Positions 58,855 to 62,696 of a stretch of DNA of 62,696 nt are shown one piece after another (the stretch's first letter is position 1; each line of letters starts with the position of its first letter). The stretch lies in contig JADZDJ010000266.1 of NCBI GenBank assembly GCA_020851115.1, forward strand, positions 1 through 62,696. Direction: 5' to 3'. The DNA is from Pirellulales bacterium (lineage in GTDB: Bacteria > Planctomycetota > Planctomycetia > Pirellulales > JADZDJ01). A model generated the notes under the pieces. The model made no database searches. It was not told the origin of the DNA and was given only the letters and a program-made list of their open reading frames with translations. The position numbers and the translations under genes were made by a program.

Positions 58855-61560
58855 ATGTTTCGGTCTCGACCCGCTCATCTCTGTGCGGTGCTAGCGGTCT
58901 CGATGATTGCTGGCCAGCAACTTTGGGCTGACGATGCGCAGTTATCTCCTCGCATGAAACTGCCGCGTCAAGACCACGCTAGCATCGCGGTAGCTGATGG
59001 CACCGCAGCCGGCTCAACGCTGGTGGTTCATGCCGCCAACAAAAATGATTCCGAAATCGAAATCTCGGACGACTCCACGGCCGAGCGATCGTCTCGGCCA
59101 AGAGGCCCGGCCGTGCAGCTCGCTCAGCCGCGCGAGCCAACAGAGTCTCCTGCGAATCAGGGCCCGTATTCTGGTTCGAGTTCGCCCGCCGCATGGTTTG
59201 CCGCTCGATTCGCGTCGTGCGAAATTCGAGATTTCGCGAAGGGCGCCGATACCGAAGGAAATTATCCGATTTATGCTCGTCGAGCGCCATCACCGTCGCT
59301 CGAAGAACAGATCTGGCTGAACGATCCAGGTTTCGATGATGAACTACGATACTTTGACGAACAATTCTTTCCGTCGGCCTTTCAGCAACCGCTAGCACCG
59401 CTGCAACCCTTGCAGCCAGTTCAGCCGCAGACGCTAGCGCCGATCGAGCCGACTTTTCCCGGCAGCTTCAACACGCTCGGCATGTCGTCGATTGCGGAAC
59501 TGGCGGCGGCTGTCAGCGGCAGTCCTGCCCAGGGAGTCGGCCAGGCTCAAGCGACTACATTGGCCACGACCGATTTGGGCGGTCTGTTGCAATCGGCCAA
59601 TAGCGTGCAAAGCGTCAATACGACTCGTCGTTCGCCGGTGGCGCTCGATCCCAATATCCGGGGATACAAATTTGGTCAAATCTACTCGCAAGCAACTGGG
59701 GCGTTCTACTTTCCAGTTCGCCAAGACCTAGACACGATGCTTAGTAAGATCGATCCCGGCATGATTCAAGATGTGGTCGTGATTCCTGGACCTTACGGCT
59801 TGCGGTATGGTCCCGGTTTCAGCTTCATCGACATCATCACGCAAGACACTCCGCGCTACCAGAACGGACCAGAAAGCCACACTCGACTGAACGGCAATAT
59901 CCGCACCAACGGCGGACAGCTTTATGGCCGCGCAACGGCCTACGGTGGCAACGAAAACTATGGCTATCGCATTAGCTATGGCGACCGCAAGGGAAGCGAT
60001 TATGTCGCCGGCAACGGGCTGTCGATTCCCTCGAGTTACCACAATCAAGACGTGTGGGCACAATTCGGCTTCGACTTGAACAAGCACCAGCGCGTGGAAT
60101 ATAGCTACTTGCGGCTCGATCAGACTGACACCGAATATGCTGCACAGTTTTTCGACGTTGACTTTCTCGGCACCAATGCTACGACGCTGCGTATGGTCGA
60201 CGACGATCCCTCGGCGCCGTGGACCAAGCTGACGATGGAAGGATACTACAACCAGACGAATTTTACCGGTTCGATCACTCCCAGCAAACGCCGGCCCGAT
60301 TTTCCTGTTATTCAGCGAGTCGAGTTTTCGCTCGATCAGGAATTTCCCGGCACCGTCAACACCGTGTTCGGGAACACTCTAGGAAGCAACGTTGCTTCGG
60401 GAGCCCGCCTTCAAACTCTTTTCGGCGACCTGGACGACGTTTACTTTCGCAGCGGCGTCGATTTTCGCTATTTAGAGCAGACCGTTCGCGAAAACTTCTC
60501 CATTCGTACGCTGCAAGTCGCTCCTCCGGGCCCGCCCATCGACGAATCGTTCTTTACCAATTTGCCTCATTCGCGGCTACGCGATGAAGGCCTTTTTGCT
60601 GAATATGGATTTGCGATGACGGATCGCTGGGACGTCGCGCTTGGGGCCCGCGTCGATTGGGTCGATACGATCGCCGAACGCAGCCAGGTCCGTCCCGATA
60701 CCAATCTCGATGTTGACGAGCTATCGCAGAGCAACGCTCTCTACGCCTACTATCTCACGAACCAATTTGAGCTGAGCGATACGTGGGGATTGCGGTTGGG
60801 CTACGGCTATGCCCAGCGTCCTCCGACACTCACCGAGCGTTACGCGGACGGGGTATTTTTAGGCATTTTGCAGAGTGGCTTCACGCGCGTCATCGGCACC
60901 GATACATTGCACCCCGAACGAGCCTTTCAGATGGATGTCGGGCTGAACACCAATTACGACAACGTCCGCGGCAGTGCCACTTGGTTCTATTCTTGGGTCA
61001 TCGACTATGCGACTTTTGAAGGTGTCTCCGTGGTCAATTTCTTCGACGCCAAACTCGTGCGCTACATCAATACTCCACTGGCTTCGCTCACTGGTTTTGA
61101 ATTGGTCGGCGAATGGGATTGGTCGCGGAACGTCTCGCCGTTCGCAAAAATGAAGTATGTCCAAGGGACCGACGAAACCCTGGGCGCCCCATTGCCGGCC
61201 ATTCCGCCGCTGGAAAGCACGGTGGGCTTGAACTTTCACGATCCGCGGCGGACTGATTGGGAATTTGAGGTCGGTGCCCGAATGGTCGCCACGCAAAACC
61301 GGCTAGGCGAAATTCTCGTTCTCGGAAGGCCGACCGTCATTGAAGAACGCACCGGCGGCTTCACGGCAGCCTATCTGAGAACGGCCTATCATTGGACAAT
61401 AGACTTTCATCTTGTTGCCGGCATTGACAATCTCTTCAATCGCGCCTACCAAGAGCACCTCGACTTGCGCCTGCTTGGTCCCACGGGCTTTCCCGCGCCG
61501 CCAACGCGCGTTCTATCGCCGGGCTTCACGCCCTATTTTGGCGTCGATTGGACGTTCTAA
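58855..61560 (+). CDS. TonB-dependent receptor-like outer-membrane protein
   Basis: A 901-residue protein starting MFRSRPAHLCAVLAVSMIAG, with a signal peptide ending near the ADD at 26-28. The first 240 residues are low-complexity (PLAPLQPLQPVQPQTLAPIE). A plug-like domain at about 250-340 includes IDPGMIQDVVVIPGPYGLRY and GPGFSFIDIIT, as in TonB plugs. The rest is beta-barrel, with alternating aromatic strands (NENYGYRISYGDRKGSDYVA, HQRVEYSYLRLDQTDTEYAA) and the C-terminal aromatic FTPYFGVDWTF, the usual barrel-assembly signal. The plug N-terminus lacks an obvious TonB box. The ligand is unknown; no transport partner genes are adjacent. Confidence 0.88.
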   Translation: MFRSRPAHLCAVLAVSMIAGQQLWADDAQLSPRMKLPRQDHASIAVADGTAAGSTLVVHAANKNDSEIEISDDSTAERSSRPRGPAVQLAQPREPTESPANQGPYSGSSSPAAWFAARFASCEIRDFAKGADTEGNYPIYARRAPSPSLEEQIWLNDPGFDDELRYFDEQFFPSAFQQPLAPLQPLQPVQPQTLAPIEPTFPGSFNTLGMSSIAELAAAVSGSPAQGVGQAQATTLATTDLGGLLQSANSVQSVNTTRRSPVALDPNIRGYKFGQIYSQATGAFYFPVRQDLDTMLSKIDPGMIQDVVVIPGPYGLRYGPGFSFIDIITQDTPRYQNGPESHTRLNGNIRTNGGQLYGRATAYGGNENYGYRISYGDRKGSDYVAGNGLSIPSSYHNQDVWAQFGFDLNKHQRVEYSYLRLDQTDTEYAAQFFDVDFLGTNATTLRMVDDDPSAPWTKLTMEGYYNQTNFTGSITPSKRRPDFPVIQRVEFSLDQEFPGTVNTVFGNTLGSNVASGARLQTLFGDLDDVYFRSGVDFRYLEQTVRENFSIRTLQVAPPGPPIDESFFTNLPHSRLRDEGLFAEYGFAMTDRWDVALGARVDWVDTIAERSQVRPDTNLDVDELSQSNALYAYYLTNQFELSDTWGLRLGYGYAQRPPTLTERYADGVFLGILQSGFTRVIGTDTLHPERAFQMDVGLNTNYDNVRGSATWFYSWVIDYATFEGVSVVNFFDAKLVRYINTPLASLTGFELVGEWDWSRNVSPFAKMKYVQGTDETLGAPLPAIPPLESTVGLNFHDPRRTDWEFEVGARMVATQNRLGEILVLGRPTVIEERTGGFTAAYLRTAYHWTIDFHLVAGIDNLFNRAYQEHLDLRLLGPTGFPAPPTRVLSPGFTPYFGVDWTF

Positions 61561-61709
61561 ATCGGTAGCAGTTTACATCAGACGCTCGGTTACAAATCCC
61601 CAGATCAATTCGAAGCCGAATACGCCTCGGCAACTGCGGCGTAATCATGCTCCCCGCCGCTGTCCGAAAGTCCTGGGCTATCGCATCATTTCGTTATTTT
61701 ACGACAATC

Positions 61710-62396
61710 TTAATTCGCATACGGCTCAATACACTCCGGCTTGTCGTTCTTTGACGTATTCACCAGCGGGTTAATTGCCGTGTCGGTCATTTCACTAGCG
61801 GGAAAGGATTCGTAGAGATACCGAAGCGACTCCGGTTTGTGCGCGGGGCTTAACCATGCGTCGTAATCGTTCGGCGAAAGTATGACCGGCATACGTTCGT
61901 GGTTGTACTTGGCGACCATTTCGTTTGGGCTGGTCGTCAGGATCGTACACGAATCAAACGGCTTGTTTTTGTCGTCGCCTTCCTTCGGTGTCCACCGCTC
62001 CCACAATCCAGCGAACGCAAATAGGGGGCGTTCCTTGATTTGAAAGTAATGAGGGAATTTCTCATTGCCGATTTCTTCCCACTCGATAAACCCATCGGCG
62101 GGAATCAAACAGCGGCGGGTTTTGATTGCCGCTCGAAAGGAAGATTTGGTTTCGACTTCCTCACTCTTGGCGTTGAATGTCCTGTATTTAACTTTCGGTT
62201 CTTTCGACCATGCTGGAACCAGCCACCATTGGGCGTTGCAGATTTCCCGCTCCCCATCGGTCAATCGAATGATGCTCACTTGCTGCATCGGCGAAATGTT
62301 GTAGCGCAACGCCTGCTGCCAATCCTCATGCGCCGACACATTAAACGCGGCGATGATGTCCGCTTGCCGCTGTCGCAAAGTAAATCGACCACACAT
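61710..62396 (-). CDS. SRAP (SOS response-associated peptidase, YedK/HMCES type)
   Basis: A 228-residue protein. The initiator methionine is followed by Cys2 (MCGRFTLRQRQ), the residue that crosslinks to abasic sites after Met removal. Other markers are RYNISPMQQV, WWLVPAW, FNAKSEEVETKSSFR, RCLIPADGFIEWEE, FAFAGLWERW and NHERMPVILSPNDYDAWL, with the catalytic His in NHERMP. It protects single-stranded abasic DNA. The 5' end lies close to the start of an IS701-like element. Confidence 0.95.
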   Translation of the reverse strand: MCGRFTLRQRQADIIAAFNVSAHEDWQQALRYNISPMQQVSIIRLTDGEREICNAQWWLVPAWSKEPKVKYRTFNAKSEEVETKSSFRAAIKTRRCLIPADGFIEWEEIGNEKFPHYFQIKERPLFAFAGLWERWTPKEGDDKNKPFDSCTILTTSPNEMVAKYNHERMPVILSPNDYDAWLSPAHKPESLRYLYESFPASEMTDTAINPLVNTSKNDKPECIEPYAN

Positions 62397-62476
62397 TAGT
62401 ACTACAACGCTAACTGCTATTGGTGATTTCGGGTGATCTAAGGGAAACTGTTGGCCCCTTTCACCCGGAGTAGTTC

Positions 62477-62696
62477 ATGGATGCCAAACAGATTCGTTCG
62501 TTGGGACCACAGTTGAAATCGTTTTTGAAACAGTTCGACGATTGTTTTTCCCGTAGCGACACGCGGAGCCACTTGCCGGTGTACGTGCGTGGTCAATTGT
62601 CCGACTTGCCGCGGAAGAACTGTGAGCCGATCGCCGATGCGGTCGGGATGCCGCCGCGGACATTGCAGCAGTTTTTGAGTTTGCTGGATTGGAATC
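62477..62696 (+). CDS. IS701-like transposase, 3' end beyond the window
   Basis: An open frame from the ATG at 62477 (GGAG shortly upstream) runs off the end of the window. It begins MDAKQIRSLGPQLKSFLKQF and continues with RSHLPVYVRGQLSDLPRKNC and IADAVGMPPRTLQQFLSLLD, the N-terminal pattern of IS701/DDE_5-type transposases. The left end of the element probably lies between 62397 and 62440 (TACTACAACGCTAACTGC), just ahead of the SRAP gene; an inverted repeat cannot be checked because the right end is missing. Confidence 0.8.
   Translation, partial: MDAKQIRSLGPQLKSFLKQFDDCFSRSDTRSHLPVYVRGQLSDLPRKNCEPIADAVGMPPRTLQQFLSLLDWN

Noticed and set aside
1..62696. CRISPR array, rRNA genes, phage or integrase module
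   Set aside because: No regularly spaced direct repeats, rRNA sequence, integrase or capsid gene were found; the repeats seen are short natural low-complexity repeats.

Overview
The window looks like chromosomal DNA of a planctomycete, probably a relative of the Pirellulales. This is inferred from gene content only. The cues are an anti-sigma protein fused to a domain like those of the planctomycetal H-X9-DG/DUF1559 pseudopilins, a secreted metalloprotease with an LEPR-type leader, a YTV-type repeat protein with PVYET repeats, several EF-hand secreted proteins, very large pseudopilin-like proteins, and a lysine-rich histone-tail-like micropeptide. Coding density is moderate, base composition is fairly GC-rich, and many intergenic gaps are 300-1200 bp.

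Layout. 1-9.9 kb: end of an alpha/beta hydrolase gene, an EF-hand lipoprotein, an ECF sigma factor overlapping a membrane anti-sigma factor, a THUMP-like methyltransferase, a membrane coiled-coil protein ending in what looks like a BRCT-like fold, a YacP/NYN nuclease and a secreted metzincin-like protease. 9.9-20.3 kb: tRNA-Leu(GAG), hemQ, an isolated flgM with its own terminator, an EF-hand protein, the 2-oxoglutarate dehydrogenase genes sucA-sucB, and rpiB.

20.5-40 kb is the centre of the window. It holds an NtrC-type regulator followed, all on the plus strand, by two GspE/PilB-type ATPases, a PilT-type ATPase, a GspF/PilC platform protein and five pseudopilin-like proteins, the last about 1880 residues long and GspK-like. 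No secretin, GspL/M or GspC gene lies in the cluster. A matching prepilin peptidase without the usual CxxC motifs is 17 kb further on, at 56.8 kb. The leaders of at least two pseudopilins are built from a repeat sequence in the same reading frame.

40-50 kb: a possible group II intron remnant, a decayed membrane-protein gene, the YTV-type protein, a HAD hydrolase, a divergent mddA-like/tetR pair with a direct repeat between them, and a minus-strand run of glycosyltransferase, conserved unknown and Eis-like acetyltransferase. 50-62.7 kb: a 25-residue lysine-rich peptide with a strong terminator, a CtaG/polyferredoxin fusion translationally coupled to a FixH/YtkA-like protein, hisD-hisC-hisB on the minus strand, the prepilin peptidase, a TonB-dependent receptor, an SRAP protein, and the first part of an IS701-like transposase running off the end.
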